The notes under the pieces were generated by a model, which saw only the letters and a list, made by a program, of their open reading frames with translations, was not told where the DNA came from and did not search any database. A program made the position numbers and the translations under genes. DNA of 64,000 nt, taken from the NCBI RefSeq assembly GCF_040833985.1, contig NZ_CP162140.1:124001-188000 (forward strand). Direction: 5' to 3'. Of the stretch, positions 43,844-54,900 are shown in pieces (the first letter of the stretch is position 1; each line of letters starts with the position of its first letter). This DNA is from Leptospira sp. WS4.C2. Lineage in GTDB: Bacteria > Spirochaetota > Leptospiria > Leptospirales > Leptospiraceae.

Positions 43844-44737
43844 ATGTCAGAAAGACAAATTTATAACTGGAAAAATCATAGACTAACCTACGTTAAACAT
43901 AAATCACTCAATCCAAAATCCAAAGAAACTATTGTTCTTATTGGAGGTTGGTGTTCCGCTGCTGGGTATTGGGGTCTCAATATTCCTTTTTTTCGTGAAC
44001 TGGGGGATGTCATTGAACTCGACTTAGTTGGCCATTATCCTGCAGAAATTTTTGATCAAAAAAAAGGTTTAACCTTGCAAGATTTTTTAGAAACACAGGC
44101 TCAAGGAATTTGGGCTTCTGCGGGAGAAAAGGACATCACACTCGTTGGTCATTCCACAGGTGGAATGGCAGTCCTTGCCATCGCTTCCCTGTTCCCACAA
44201 AGGATCAAACAAGTGATCTCCATAGCACCTTTTGTCCACGGTCCCGTTCCTGGGATTTTAAAAATCGGTGTGGTGGGACTTCGGGCGAACTTAGGTAGTT
44301 TTTTTGACTTTGGATTCAAAATTGGGAAGTCCCTCCCCAAAGCCTTACAAATTGGATTTTCTTATGGAGTTTATGACTCTGCGGCCTTCCATGCAAGAGA
44401 AGAGATCAAACAATTCTTAAAAGAATACAACCCACAATTTGAATGTTTGAATCCAAGGCAAATCCTGATGATTCTTGAGATGTTGGACCGCACCGACATC
44501 AGACCCATAGTCTTTGGGAACCGGGTTCCTACCCTCATTATGCGTGGAGAAGAAGATCCTATCATTCCAGGAAAGGATGTAATGGAATTAGAAAGAACAA
44601 CTCCTCATGTGAAGGCAGTTTTATTTTCTGAATGTGGACACTTTGTACATATGGAAAAACAAAAAGCGGCTGAGAAAGTAATGAAAGATTTCATTCTCAT
44701 GAAAAAAGCTTCTTCCACAAAGAAGTCCTTTTTTTAA
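43844..44737 (+). CDS. Alpha/beta hydrolase
   Basis: 297 residues. Nucleophile elbow TLVGHSTGGMAVLA with Ser, an oxyanion region LIGGWCSAAGYWGLN, Asp in EEDPIIPGKD and His in SECGHFVHMEKQ. This is a lipase/esterase-like protein of unknown substrate. It follows alr by 8 bases with a good context (GAGGACCTT before the ATG). Its last four bases overlap the 3' end of the convergent nitrilase gene. Confidence 0.85.
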   Translation: MSERQIYNWKNHRLTYVKHKSLNPKSKETIVLIGGWCSAAGYWGLNIPFFRELGDVIELDLVGHYPAEIFDQKKGLTLQDFLETQAQGIWASAGEKDITLVGHSTGGMAVLAIASLFPQRIKQVISIAPFVHGPVPGILKIGVVGLRANLGSFFDFGFKIGKSLPKALQIGFSYGVYDSAAFHAREEIKQFLKEYNPQFECLNPRQILMILEMLDRTDIRPIVFGNRVPTLIMRGEEDPIIPGKDVMELERTTPHVKAVLFSECGHFVHMEKQKAAEKVMKDFILMKKASSTKKSFF

Positions 44738-45543
44738 AACAAACGATGGTTTAGACTTGGAAGTTGGTTTCTGATTTCGCTTAACTTCTGTAAGTCGATA
44801 TCAGCAATGGCGAATCCTTCTTCATTGTCTATTTCATCTAGAATTTCTCCCCAAGGCGAAATGATCAGGGAATGGCCATAGGTTTTGCGGTTCCCATGAG
44901 GGTCATGGGTTCCTGTTTGGCCCGGTGCCAAAACATACATAAAATTTTCGATCGCACGAGCACGCAGTAACACATGCCAATGGGCTTCTCCTGTGGGGAC
45001 AGTAAATGCTGCCGGCAAAAAACACAACTCCACCCCCTTCTCAGACAAAGCACGAAACAATTCCGGAAATCGAATGTCATAACAGATTGCTGAAGAGATC
45101 TTTCCATATTCTGTTTGGATGACCTCAGGAACTTTTCCGCCACTCTCTGTGGAATTGGATTCGCTGTAATTGAATCCATCCCCAACCACCGCATTAAAAA
45201 GATGGGCTTTGTGATACCGAAATACTTCTTCACCACTAGGACTTACAATGACGGCAGTGTTGAATACCTTTCCCGTAGGCGCTTTTGTCGGAAACCCTCC
45301 CCCCAAAAGATAGATCCCTAAATCCTTTGCCGTCTCTTTCAGAAAGGCAGTGGTCTCCTCTTCAATTTGGCCAAGGAGATTTTTTTTCTCTGATTCTGTT
45401 CCCATAAAGGAAAAATTTTCGGGTAGGCCTATGACTTTGGCACCGGCACTCGCCGCTTCCTCTACAAGTTGTCTACACTTAGTTAGGTTATTTGAGACTC
45501 TTGCTGTACTTGTGACTTGCACTGCGGCGGCTTTAAATTTCAT
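44734..45543 (-). CDS. Carbon-nitrogen hydrolase (NIT2-like omega-amidase/nitrilase)
   Basis: 269 residues from the ATG at 45543 (MKFKAAAVQVTSTAR). Catalytic triad Glu (IGLPENFSF), Lys (RYHKAHLFNAVV) and Cys (SSAICYDIRFPELF). The GDGFNYSESNS loop and the LPAAFTVPTGEAHWHVLLRA stretch are typical of the NIT branch, which cleaves alpha-ketoglutaramate or deaminated glutathione. An ATG two codons earlier (45549) overlaps nothing. It starts back to back with argB. Confidence 0.9.
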   Translation of the reverse strand: MKFKAAAVQVTSTARVSNNLTKCRQLVEEAASAGAKVIGLPENFSFMGTESEKKNLLGQIEEETTAFLKETAKDLGIYLLGGGFPTKAPTGKVFNTAVIVSPSGEEVFRYHKAHLFNAVVGDGFNYSESNSTESGGKVPEVIQTEYGKISSAICYDIRFPELFRALSEKGVELCFLPAAFTVPTGEAHWHVLLRARAIENFMYVLAPGQTGTHDPHGNRKTYGHSLIISPWGEILDEIDNEEGFAIADIDLQKLSEIRNQLPSLNHRLF

Positions 45544-45563
45544 TATCATAAATGAGGTCTTTT

Positions 45564-46442
45564 ATGAACCACGATTCTGAAAAAATCAATCATATCTTGG
45601 AAGCTCTTCCCTATTTGATCAATTATTCGGGGAAAACCATTGTCATCAAGTATGGCGGGGCTGCCATGGTGGAAGAAGAATTAAAAGCATCTTTTGCAGA
45701 AGATATTGTACTCCTCAAATACCTAGGAATCAATCCTGTCGTTGTCCACGGTGGTGGGCCCGAAATCAACGCTCTTATCAAGTCGCTCAACCTAAACACG
45801 CAGTTCATTCGTGGCCATAGGGTCACAGATGAGCCCACCATGGAAGTGGTGGAGATGGTTCTCACTGGTAAAGTGAACAAACAAATTGTTTCACTCATCC
45901 AAGAAAAAGGTGGAAAACCAGTCGGTTTATCAGGGAAAGACGGAGGTCTTGCCATCGCAGAAAAGTATCTCATGGAAGTCGAAGGAGAAGACGGCAAGGT
46001 TCAAAAAATCGATTTAGGTCTTGTGGGAGAAATTGCAGAAGTAGATTCCAATATTTTACTCACCTTACAACGTGAAGGTTTTATTCCCATCATCTCTCCA
46101 GTTGCTATGTCGAAAGAAGGCCAAACTTTAAATATCAATGCAGATACAATGGCTGGAGCCATTGCGCAAGCTCTCCATGCAGACAAACTCATTTTACTCA
46201 CAGACACACCCGGTATCCTGATTGATGGCCAATTGGTAACCGGTCTCAAAAAGGCAGATATTCAAGGATATATAAAAACTGGACAGATCTCTGGTGGCAT
46301 GATACCAAAAGTAGAGTGTTGTTTGGGAGCTATTGACTCAGGAGTCAAACGGGCCCACATCATTGACGGTCGAGTTCCCCATTCCGTTTTAATTGAAATT
46401 TTGACGAACCAAGGGATTGGAAGTTTAATCGAACAAGGATAG
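45564..46442 (+). CDS. argB: Acetylglutamate kinase
   Basis: 292 residues from the ATG at 45564, preceded by GAGGT; the ATG at 45552 is the other possibility. Motifs: [16 protein letters not shown] (ATP/phosphate-binding GG), [30 protein letters not shown] and [20 protein letters not shown], then [10 protein letters not shown]. It phosphorylates N-acetylglutamate in the cyclic arginine pathway. The N-terminal helix ([15 protein letters not shown]) is that of arginine-sensitive, hexameric enzymes, so feedback by arginine is likely. It is followed 6 bases later by the GAF phosphatase. Confidence 0.94.
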   Translation: MNHDSEKINHILEALPYLINYSGKTIVIKYGGAAMVEEELKASFAEDIVLLKYLGINPVVVHGGGPEINALIKSLNLNTQFIRGHRVTDEPTMEVVEMVLTGKVNKQIVSLIQEKGGKPVGLSGKDGGLAIAEKYLMEVEGEDGKVQKIDLGLVGEIAEVDSNILLTLQREGFIPIISPVAMSKEGQTLNINADTMAGAIAQALHADKLILLTDTPGILIDGQLVTGLKKADIQGYIKTGQISGGMIPKVECCLGAIDSGVKRAHIIDGRVPHSVLIEILTNQGIGSLIEQG

Positions 46443-46448
46443 ATTCGG

Positions 46449-48194
46449 ATGCCAACTAAACTACTGACATTAAGTCTGATTTCAGATATTACAAGCCGTA
46501 TCAATTCACAAGAAGATTTGAATACACTTCTCAGCGAGATCATGGGAATTACCCGTGATGTTCTCCAAACTGAAGGATCCTCTCTTCTTTTATATGATAA
46601 AGAAAATGATCAGTTAGTATTTAATACAACAAGTGGTTTAAAAGAAGAATCACTTGCTCATCTAACAGTTCCTAGGGGAAAAGGGATCGCCGGGATGGTT
46701 TTAGAAACTCTCAAACCAGAAATTGTCAACGATGCCGCAAACGATCCAAGGATATTCAAAGCCATTGACCAAAAAGTCGGATATGTCACAAGAAATCTCC
46801 TTTGTGTTCCTATGATTGCCCAGGGAGAAGTACAAGGTGTACTCGAAGCCGTAAACTCTTTGGATAACCGCGACTTCAACCAGACCGATATCAAAATTTT
46901 AAAGTATCTTTCTAATTTAGCCGCCATCGCAGTCAAAAATCGGCTTCTCATCGACAACCTAAACCTACGCGCAAACGAACTCAACTGCTTATTCCAAATT
47001 TCCCAAGCTCTTGCTAACATCCAAAGTTCTGATGAATTTATGGACCTCGCTGTCAAAACCATTTCAGAAGTTTTACAAGTAGACAGGGTTTGTCTCAACT
47101 TCGAAAAAATTGAAAAGAAGGGCCTTCCTCGTTCCAAATCCAAAGGGTTTTCTGATCAAATTCATGATGAAGATGTGGAAATTTTACTCTTCGCTGACAA
47201 AGCCGATTGGATGTTCAAAGGAATCAAAATCATTACTGCAAATTCTCCGCAAGGGATCCAACTCACACACAAGGGACTTTTCCAACATAGTCTGATCCTT
47301 TTCCCCATTCTCAAAAACAAAGAATGGCTCGGTTCTCTTGTGGTATCAGACAAAACATCTCGTACTCGGTTTGATGAGATGGACATTCGGATTTTGAGAA
47401 CCCTGACCAACCAAGTTGGGGAAGCCTACACCGCGTTACAAGTGAAGATACAAAGTGAACGTTTGAAAAACATAGACCGCGACATGCAAGTAGCGGCGAT
47501 GATTCAAAAACACTCACTTCCCATCATTCCTAAACAATACTCACTTTTAGAATTTGATACTTATTACCAAGCTTCCCGTGAAATTGGAGGAGACTTCTAT
47601 GATATGGTGGTTCATGGAAAAGATGAAGTCTCTGTAATCATAGCCGATGTTTCTGGAAAAGGAACACCAGCTGCTCTCTTTATGGAGTTTTCTAAAACAG
47701 TTTTACAACAAGAAGTTTCGAAAACTACTTCCACTAGCGAAGCTCTTTTTAATGCGAATCAAATCTTACAAGACAAGTCCGGTTTCCTTATGTTTGTCAC
47801 TGCCATGCTTGTACGAATCAATATGACCAAAAAAGAATTAACCTATTCTTCGGCCGGTCATAATATGCAAATTATCTATCGCAAAAAACATCATAAAATC
47901 CAACACCTTTCTGGAAAAGGCCAACCAATGGGGATTGGAAATTGCGAATTTTCCGAACACACTGTGAGTTATCTCCCTGGTGATTTATTGGTTTTATACA
48001 CAGATGGTGTGACGGAAGCCATGAATATGAAAGAAGAACTCTTTTCAGAAGAGAGATTGGAATCTGTCATTCTATCCCATATCAATGATCCTCCGGAAGT
48101 GGTAAGACAGGCAATTTTACAAAAAGTAAGTGAATTTGTGGGAGAAGCAGAACCACATGACGACCTTTCACTCTTTATTATTCGTCTAAACTAA
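46449..48194 (+). CDS. GAF-domain PP2C (RsbU-type) phosphatase
   Basis: 581 residues. First GAF domain about 10-155 (DINSQEDLNTLLSEIMGITR, LAHLTVPRGKGIAGMVLE), a second, weaker one about 175-320, a short coiled coil, then a SpoIIE phosphatase with ASREIGGDFYDMV, ADVSGKGTPAALFMEF, LYTDGVTEAMN and EPHDDLSLFI. The first PP2C Asp residues are in place. It is probably a sensor phosphatase in a partner-switching system. It begins 6 bases after argB and is followed 15 bases later by a coiled-coil gene. Confidence 0.92.
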   Translation: MPTKLLTLSLISDITSRINSQEDLNTLLSEIMGITRDVLQTEGSSLLLYDKENDQLVFNTTSGLKEESLAHLTVPRGKGIAGMVLETLKPEIVNDAANDPRIFKAIDQKVGYVTRNLLCVPMIAQGEVQGVLEAVNSLDNRDFNQTDIKILKYLSNLAAIAVKNRLLIDNLNLRANELNCLFQISQALANIQSSDEFMDLAVKTISEVLQVDRVCLNFEKIEKKGLPRSKSKGFSDQIHDEDVEILLFADKADWMFKGIKIITANSPQGIQLTHKGLFQHSLILFPILKNKEWLGSLVVSDKTSRTRFDEMDIRILRTLTNQVGEAYTALQVKIQSERLKNIDRDMQVAAMIQKHSLPIIPKQYSLLEFDTYYQASREIGGDFYDMVVHGKDEVSVIIADVSGKGTPAALFMEFSKTVLQQEVSKTTSTSEALFNANQILQDKSGFLMFVTAMLVRINMTKKELTYSSAGHNMQIIYRKKHHKIQHLSGKGQPMGIGNCEFSEHTVSYLPGDLLVLYTDGVTEAMNMKEELFSEERLESVILSHINDPPEVVRQAILQKVSEFVGEAEPHDDLSLFIIRLN

Positions 48195-48209
48195 TAATAA
48201 GGAGTTTTT

Positions 48210-48800
48210 ATGAAACGCATTCTATATGCCATTGCAGTGGCCTTACGATTGGACAAACTGCACAAAGCTATGTTAGATGCTGTCATCGAAACACGTGTCA
48301 AAAACGCACTACAAACATCCGACAAGTTACGCAAAGAACAAGACCGTTTGCGAGAAAAAGATTTTCGCAAACAAATGGAAGATTTGCAAAACAATCACAA
48401 CAGTAGTTTTGAAAATTATAAATTAGAAACAGAAAATCTAATTCGAATCTTTAAAAACCAAATCCTTGTTGAAAAAAAAGAAGTTTTAAAAGAACGAGAA
48501 GTGGTCAAGGAAATGCAACGCCAAGCCATGATCCGCGAAAACAGATTCCAACATTACATTTTAAGATTCAAAGAAATTCTCTTTGTCAATAAAAAGGTAG
48601 TAGAATCCATCCAAAGCCTTGTCAAAGTTGAATCCAACATCGAAGACCTGTTATACGAAATTGACAACTATGATGAAAGTAAATTCATCAAAAAACCAGA
48701 AATGATTTTAGATACTGAGTTTTTAAAAGAACTCCACCAAAAAGAAGAAGAGATCAGGGACAATATCCTCAAGTTCCAAAAAAAAGTAGAAAACAGCTGA
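48210..48800 (+). CDS. Coiled-coil protein of unknown function
   Basis: 196 residues, charged and helical nearly throughout (KLRKEQDRLREKDFRKQMED; EKKEVLKEREVVKEMQRQ). A possible N-terminal hydrophobic stretch (RILYAIAVALRLDKLHKAML) may associate with the membrane or with a partner. AAGGAG lies 8 bases upstream of the ATG. It is probably in the same operon as the GAF phosphatase, so it may serve in that signalling route; this is position only. Confidence 0.7.
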   Translation: MKRILYAIAVALRLDKLHKAMLDAVIETRVKNALQTSDKLRKEQDRLREKDFRKQMEDLQNNHNSSFENYKLETENLIRIFKNQILVEKKEVLKEREVVKEMQRQAMIRENRFQHYILRFKEILFVNKKVVESIQSLVKVESNIEDLLYEIDNYDESKFIKKPEMILDTEFLKELHQKEEEIRDNILKFQKKVENS

Positions 48801-48810
48801 TCTTTATCGA

Positions 48811-50118
48811 TCAGCCTTTCGCTTTCATTTCATTCGGTTGGCCTGTCGAGGCAAGAAGAGCTCTCCATAAAGTACTCCTCTCGGGTCGTAATACCTTTCT
48901 TTCCGCAATGGCAAGGGAGATCGGCATGACAGTAAACACATTGTTCCAAATTCCGACCACACAACCCGTCCTTCCCGCAAAAGCTGCGTGCACTGCGTTT
49001 TGTGCGAGAAACCCGCAGAACACAGAGTCTTCGGCATTGGCTGGAACAGAACGAATGATATAACTTGGGTCTATGTACTTTAGGTTGAGAGTGACATCTT
49101 CTTTTTTGAAATATTCCGTAATCTTGTCTTTAATAAAAACTCCAATATCCGCCAACTTCTTGTTACCCGATTGGTCTTTTTCCCCTTTGTCTTCAAAGTA
49201 CTTTTGACCGGCACCTTCTGCCACAATGACAACAGCATGCCCTCTTTTTTGTACTCTTTCTTTAAGAACATGAAGAAAAGCACCTTCTCCTTCTAAATCA
49301 AAATCAAGCTCAGGGATTAGGACAAAATTTACATTTTTAGAAGCTAGTGCGGAATTGACTGCGATAAAACCAGAATGCCTTCCCATCAGTTTCACAAGGC
49401 CAATTCCATTCGGTGCCCCCTTGGCTTCTTCATGGGCACAGTTAACCGCTTCCACCGCCTTACTAAAGGCAGTCGAAAATCCAAAAGTCTTTTGGACATA
49501 ATTGATATCATTATCAATGGTTTTGGGAATCCCCACAATGGCGATGTCTTCCTTTCGTTTCCGAACTTCCTCTTGGATGGCTTGGGCTCCGCGGAGTGTC
49601 CCATCCCCACCGATACAAAACAACATCTTCACACCATAGAGAAATAATGTATCCACCATATCTCCAATATTTTGGCTCCCACGAGAAGATCCTAAAATAG
49701 AACCACCAAAGTTCATAATATGAGCCACTTTGTCGGGAGTGAGTTCGACTGGCCTATGCCCAAATTTTTTCACAAGGCCTTCATAGCCGAAGGGAAATCC
49801 TAAAATACGGGGCACTTTGTACCGGTAATGGAGTTCCATCACGAGAGCACGAATGACATCGTTGATTCCTGGGCAAAGACCGCCGCAAGTCACAATGCCT
49901 GCCGTGACTTCTTCCGGGCGGAAGTAAATCTTTTCTTTGGGACCTGCTTGTTCAAAGAAAACGGGACTGGTTTCTACCGTCTTTTTGGCATCAGCAGGCC
50001 CAGAAAATATCGTTTGGAAAAGAACGACGGAGTTGTCTTCCGTCCAGTAGTCGTACCCAGCTGGGTTTGGAATGGTGCAAGGACCAAATTGTTCGACCTT
50101 GGTATCGTTTTCATTCAT
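48811..50118 (-). CDS. pfkA: 6-phosphofructokinase (long clade, probably ATP-dependent)
   Basis: 435 residues from the ATG at 50118 ([20 protein letters not shown]); the frame is open to 50157. The nucleotide motif is [15 protein letters not shown]: Gly in GGDGT is characteristic of ATP-users, while the [17 protein letters not shown] motif has Lys where classic bacterial PFK has Gly. The same hybrid pair is known in trypanosomatid ATP-PFKs, so I call it ATP-dependent with reserve; PPi use cannot be excluded. [15 protein letters not shown] is the glycine-rich start of the fold. It catalyses the committed step of glycolysis. Confidence 0.9.
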   Translation of the reverse strand: MNENDTKVEQFGPCTIPNPAGYDYWTEDNSVVLFQTIFSGPADAKKTVETSPVFFEQAGPKEKIYFRPEEVTAGIVTCGGLCPGINDVIRALVMELHYRYKVPRILGFPFGYEGLVKKFGHRPVELTPDKVAHIMNFGGSILGSSRGSQNIGDMVDTLFLYGVKMLFCIGGDGTLRGAQAIQEEVRKRKEDIAIVGIPKTIDNDINYVQKTFGFSTAFSKAVEAVNCAHEEAKGAPNGIGLVKLMGRHSGFIAVNSALASKNVNFVLIPELDFDLEGEGAFLHVLKERVQKRGHAVVIVAEGAGQKYFEDKGEKDQSGNKKLADIGVFIKDKITEYFKKEDVTLNLKYIDPSYIIRSVPANAEDSVFCGFLAQNAVHAAFAGRTGCVVGIWNNVFTVMPISLAIAERKVLRPERSTLWRALLASTGQPNEMKAKG

Positions 50119-50201
50119 CGATAAACTTATAACAAAAAAAGAGAGAGAGGAAAGCAAATTTCATTGCCAAACTAAGGAAAAGCAGACAGAAATGCATTTA
50201 G

Positions 50202-51023
50202 ATGCTTAAAAAGATAGTACTACTTGCCATTCTCGCCTCTATGACGAGCCTCACTCTTTTAGCACAAGGATTGCCTTTCTTTTCCAGTTATTCGTTTTCA
50301 GATCCAAGAGCTTCTTTATTCCAAGTCGGCGGCTCACATAACGGAAATTTGGCGATCCTGATTCCTTTTCGATTCCCAAAGGAACTAGAACTCGGGTATG
50401 ATGGGAAACTCCCCAAATCGGACGATCCTATGGCGGGGATTCAAATTTTTTCACCCGTAATTCCCTTCTCAACAACAAACCCTTATCGCAATCCAGAAGG
50501 GAATTTTGATGTTCGCCCTGAACGAATGAACTCAGCCCTACTTTCTTACCAACCCAATGTCACTTATGTGTATTACCGCAGTGGTTTCACTTTTGATTTA
50601 GGCCTTAGTATGGGGATGTCGATGAACCAAGGTGCTTCTGGGTATGTAGACGTGGCAGAATCAAGAGTCCGAATCAAATACCGACTCAATCGAAATTTGT
50701 TTTCTTTTATTAAAAATTCTCGTTGGGAATTATTTTTACAATTATCCGAACTCCACCGTTTTGATAACGATATCAATAGCCGTCTCAACTCTTCGATCCG
50801 TGCCCAAGAACCTTCTCGCACAAACTTTGTGGGAAGGCAAGTCTACATCACACCTGGGATCAGTATTTCGAATAGTAATTTAACTTTTGAAGGTATGGTT
50901 CGAGTTCCACTCAACGCGAGGGAAGCAGGTCGAACTTTGGATGAACTTTGGGCACCGGAAATCCAAGGAAACTTGGGTCTCAAGTATTATATGCCTGTGG
51001 CTCCATCATCTAACGCTAATTAG
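50202..51023 (+). CDS. Exported protein of unknown function, possible outer-membrane beta-barrel
   Basis: 273 residues. Signal peptide MLKKIVLLAILASMTSLTLLAQG. The mature part has alternating hydrophobic/aromatic strands (NVTYVYYRSGFTFDLGLSMG, RVRIKYRLNRNLFSFI, WELFLQLSELHRF, VYITPGISISNSNLTFEGMV and ends with LGLKYYMPVAPSSNAN). This suggests a beta-barrel, but the C-terminus lacks a final Phe. Function not recognised. Its end overlaps the convergent membrane gene by 8 bases. Confidence 0.65.
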   Translation: MLKKIVLLAILASMTSLTLLAQGLPFFSSYSFSDPRASLFQVGGSHNGNLAILIPFRFPKELELGYDGKLPKSDDPMAGIQIFSPVIPFSTTNPYRNPEGNFDVRPERMNSALLSYQPNVTYVYYRSGFTFDLGLSMGMSMNQGASGYVDVAESRVRIKYRLNRNLFSFIKNSRWELFLQLSELHRFDNDINSRLNSSIRAQEPSRTNFVGRQVYITPGISISNSNLTFEGMVRVPLNAREAGRTLDELWAPEIQGNLGLKYYMPVAPSSNAN

Positions 51024-51447
51024 ACATTTTCAATTCGAAAGTTGCCAAACTGGCAACAACTATCATTTCTAAAACAAAATACAATTCACCAAAGATCGTT
51101 GTTTGTTCCAAATTCAAAACAAGATAAACCATTGTGACCAAGCAGTATAAAAAGTTAGCAATCGCAATCACACGTAAATAAAACTTCCACTGGAACGGAT
51201 CCATAAGATAACATAACAACGAATATATGGCATAAACTACTGGTAAAATAGATAAAATAAAAAGTGTTTCTATAGGCATCCCGAGTAGGTCTACATAGAG
51301 AGGGAGCACGAGAGCAAGTAACACTGCGGAAAGGATAGCACCCAATCCATCCATAAGAAATATATACCTGGGATTATTTTTAAAAAATGTCATTGAATCT
51401 ACCATGGTTCTATCTTTACTTTTTATGGCACATCGAATTTGATTCAA
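51016..51447 (-). CDS. Small four-helix membrane protein
   Basis: 143 residues; four predicted membrane helices (YIFLMDGLGAILSAVLLALV, ETLFILSILPVVYAIYSLLC, FYLRVIAIANFLYCLVTMVY, FGELYFVLEMIVVASLATF). The ATG giving MTFFKNNPRYIFLMDG (inside the frame) may be the real start, since the first 14 or so residues are not conserved-looking. No family was recognised. Convergent, with an 8-base overlap, to the preceding gene. Confidence 0.65.
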   Translation of the reverse strand: MNQIRCAIKSKDRTMVDSMTFFKNNPRYIFLMDGLGAILSAVLLALVLPLYVDLLGMPIETLFILSILPVVYAIYSLLCYLMDPFQWKFYLRVIAIANFLYCLVTMVYLVLNLEQTTIFGELYFVLEMIVVASLATFELKMSN

Positions 51448-51568
51448 TGCGAAAATCGGATCGAATCACCGACCGGGCTCTACGCTGCAATCTTCCCCAG
51501 ATGATTCTATATCGATATTTATTCCGATTTAGGAAAGGATTTCCGCTTTCGATCCCTTGTGCGGGCAA
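51448..51568. other. Short spacer without gene
   Basis: About 120 bases with no recognised gene. GAAAGGATTTCCGCTTTCGA (51534-51553) contains a GAAAG/CTTTC inverted pair similar in style to the hairpin at 13799, so it might be a fragment of the same type of intergenic repeat. Confidence 0.25.
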
Positions 51569-51913
51569 TTACGCTTTACTCATAAATCTTTTCCAAGACA
51601 AATCCACATCCATCTTAGAGATATTTTCTTTTCTACGAGAAATGCGAAACTCAAGTTTGTTTGCGGATTCACGTATCTCATTCCAAACAATTAAGGTTTC
51701 TTCTGTGGGACAACTTGCCTCACCACAACTGACTTCTAAAATTTCTAATTCAGCTTCTTTGGGTATGTTTGTGTATTCTTGTAACCAAGTAGCAAGTTTG
51801 GAATGGAAGGGAAATCCACCACCAAGCGTTCCTTTGGCGACAGACTTCCATCCATGACTGTGATTGTTCTTTAATAAATTCACCTCATCCCCCTTGACAT
51901 CGCAAGCGGACAT
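51569..51913 (-). CDS. Small conserved-looking protein with CxE..CP..ET motif
   Basis: 114 residues. The stretch ELEILEVSCGEASCPTEETL followed by IVWNEIRESANKLEFRISRR and a last helix resembles a small protein family found in cyanobacteria and proteobacteria that reads E-V-x-C-x-E-x-x-C-P-x-x-E-T then K-I-x-K-P-L. Function unknown. The gene starts three bases after the metH stop, hence is probably co-transcribed with metH. Both Cys might bind metal or form a disulfide. Confidence 0.6.
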   Translation of the reverse strand: MSACDVKGDEVNLLKNNHSHGWKSVAKGTLGGGFPFHSKLATWLQEYTNIPKEAELEILEVSCGEASCPTEETLIVWNEIRESANKLEFRISRRKENISKMDVDLSWKRFMSKA

Positions 51914-51916
51914 CTC

Positions 51917-54900
51917 TTAAGTCTTAGACTTACGAGATGGGTCATAGTTGAGAATTGGTGACAACCATCGTTCCACTTCCGATTTTTCCATTTCTTTGTC
52001 TTTTGTATATTCTATCACTTGGTCTTCGTTGATTTTACCGATGGCAAAATACCTAGACTCAGGGTGGGAAAAATAATACCCACTCACGCTACTTGCCGGC
52101 CACATCGCACAGGATTCTGTGAGTTGGATTCCTGCGTTTTTTTCCACATCCAGAAGTTTCCAAATTTTCCTTTTTTCGGTATGATCAGGACAAGCAGGAT
52201 ACCCAGGGGCCGGACGAATGCCGCGATACTTCTCACGAATGAGATCTTCTGTGGTTAGATTTTCATCTTTTCCAAATCCCCATTCTCCACGCATTCTATG
52301 GTGCATGTATTCGGCAAAGGCTTCGGCAAAACGATCCGCAAGTGCCTTCACTAAAATCGAATTGTAATCGTCTTGTTTGGCCTCATAGGTTTTTGCTAAC
52401 TCTTCAATTCCATGCCCAGCCGTGACCGCAAAAAAACCAATGTAGTCATTTTTATTTTTTTCTTTGGGGGCGATAAAATCCGCCAAACTATAGTTTGGTT
52501 GGTTAGTCATTTTGACAGTTTGTTGGCGTAACATCGGGTATAAACCCAAAGATTTGGTTTTCGAATCGTCCTCGAAAACTTCTACAACTTCCCCATGAGA
52601 AACTGCTGGAAACATTCCCACAACAGCTCTTGGTTTGAGGGACGGGTTTTCCAACATCTCTTTTAAAATGATTTGTGCGTCATTGTATAAAGAAGTGGCT
52701 TCCTTTCCAATGATAGGATCCTTTAGAATTTGAGGGTACCGTCCTTTGAGTTCCCAAGCCAAAAAGAATGGGGACCAATCGATAAAAGGAAGTAAGTCAG
52801 TTAAACTGACATCATCAATTTTTTTAACGCCAGTAAAACTTGGTTTAGGTGGAGTATAGTCATCCCATTTGGCATGGAATTTATTTTTGATGGCATCCTG
52901 GATCGGTAGGATATTTCTCTCATTCTCACGAGAATAAAATTCTTCTCGGATTTTGGTTTGTTCTTCAATCACAGATTTTGCATAATCCACTGCTGTTTGC
53001 GGGTTGAGTGCACTGTTCATCACATTCACAACGCGAGATGCATCCATCACATGAAGGACAGGTTTCGAATACTCTTCGGCAATTTTCACGGCAGTGTGTG
53101 CTGGTGAAGTCGTTGCCCCACCAATCAGAAGTGGAACTTGGAAACCTTGGCGTTCCATTTCTTTGGCAACATAAACCATCTCATCAAGAGAAGGAGTGAT
53201 AAGACCAGAAAGTCCAATCGCAGCCACTTTTTCTCTTTTTGCCGTTTCTAAAATTTTTTCACAAGGAACCATCACACCAAGGTCTATCACCTCATAGTTA
53301 TTACATGCAAGTACAACCCCCACAATATTTTTCCCAATATCGTGAACATCTCCCTTTACAGTTGCGATGAGGAATTTAGCCTGTTTACTTTCGTCTTTTT
53401 GGTTTCGTTTTTCTTCTTCCATGTAAGGAAGTAAGTAAGCCACGGCTTTTTTCATTACCCTTGCACTTTTTACAACTTGCGGAAGAAACATTTTCCCGGC
53501 ACCAAACAGCTCACCCACTACCTTCATCCCATTCATGAGTGGCCCTTCGATCACTTCAAGGGGTCTTGCAAAACTAGTACGAGCTTCTTCTGTATCTTGA
53601 GTTACAAATTCATCAATCCCTTTCACAAGAGCATGAGTGAGACGTTCTTCTACAGATCCGCTCCTCCAGGCATCATCCTTCTTTTGCACCTTAGCTTCCC
53701 CATGGAAGGTAGCGGCGGCATCAATCAAACGTTCTGTGGCATCGGGGCGACGATTCAGTATTACATCTTCAATCAGCTCGAGTAAGTCTTTTGGGATTTG
53801 TTCATAAACTTCTAACATTCCCGCATTCACAATCGCCATATCCATTCCTGCTTGGATGGCATGGTATAAAAATACGGAGTGCATTGCTTCCCTTACAGGG
53901 TTATTACCACGAAACGAGAAGGAAATATTACTTAAGCCCCCGGATATTTTGGCCCCAGGACAGATTTGTTTGATCTCACGTGTGGCTTCAATAAAATCCA
54001 TCGCATAATTATTATGTTCTTCAATCCCAGTCGCGACAGTGAGGATGTTTGGATCAAAAATAATATCGGTAGGATCAAAATCTAATTTTTCCACAAGAAG
54101 GTCATAAGCACGTTTACAAATACGGACTTTGTCATCTTTCGTTGCCGCCTGCCCTTGTTCGTCGAAAGCCATGACGATCGCTGCAGCCCCAAATCTTTGG
54201 ATGGTGCGCGCATGACTAAGAAAAACTTCCTCTCCCTCTTTCAAAGAGATCGAGTTGACAATGGGTTTACCTTGAATGCATTTTAATCCTGCGAGTAACA
54301 CAGACCACTTCGAAGAATCCACCATAAAGGGAACTCGTGCAATGTCTGGTTCCCCCGCGATTAAGTTTAAAAACTTAGTCATGGAAGCTTCTCCATCCAG
54401 GAGAGCCTCATCAAAGTTAATGTCGATGATGTTCGCACCCGCTTGCACTTGTTGGAGAGCGACTTGGACCGCCTCTTCGAAATTTCCATCTAAAATAAGT
54501 TTTTTGAATTTCGGAGATCCAGTGACGTTATTTCTTTCCCCCACATTGATAAACCCTTGGTCTTTCGTGAGTTTTAATGGTTCAAGACCCGCAAACGTAC
54601 TGAGTTTCGGTTGTTCTTTTAGGGGACGAGGCGCAATGCCCGACACAGCTTCTTTAGCAGCTCGGATATGGTCAGGCGTTGTCCCACAACATCCACCCAC
54701 AATATTTAAAAATCCTGCTTCTGCAAAGTTTTTCATCCAACCACCAAACTCTTCTGGTGTTTGGTCATACCCACCAAAGGCATTGGGAAGACCTGCATTC
54801 GGGTAACAAGAAACATAACCATCGGCTACACGAGAAAGTTCTTCGATATAAGGACGCATCTCACCAGCACCGAGCGCACAGTTGATTCCAACTGCTAGGG

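Noticed and set aside
51387..51857. 156-codon plus-strand open frame near the metH-linked small gene
   Set aside because: Composition unlike neighbours, no start signal, and it overlaps two better supported minus-strand genes.
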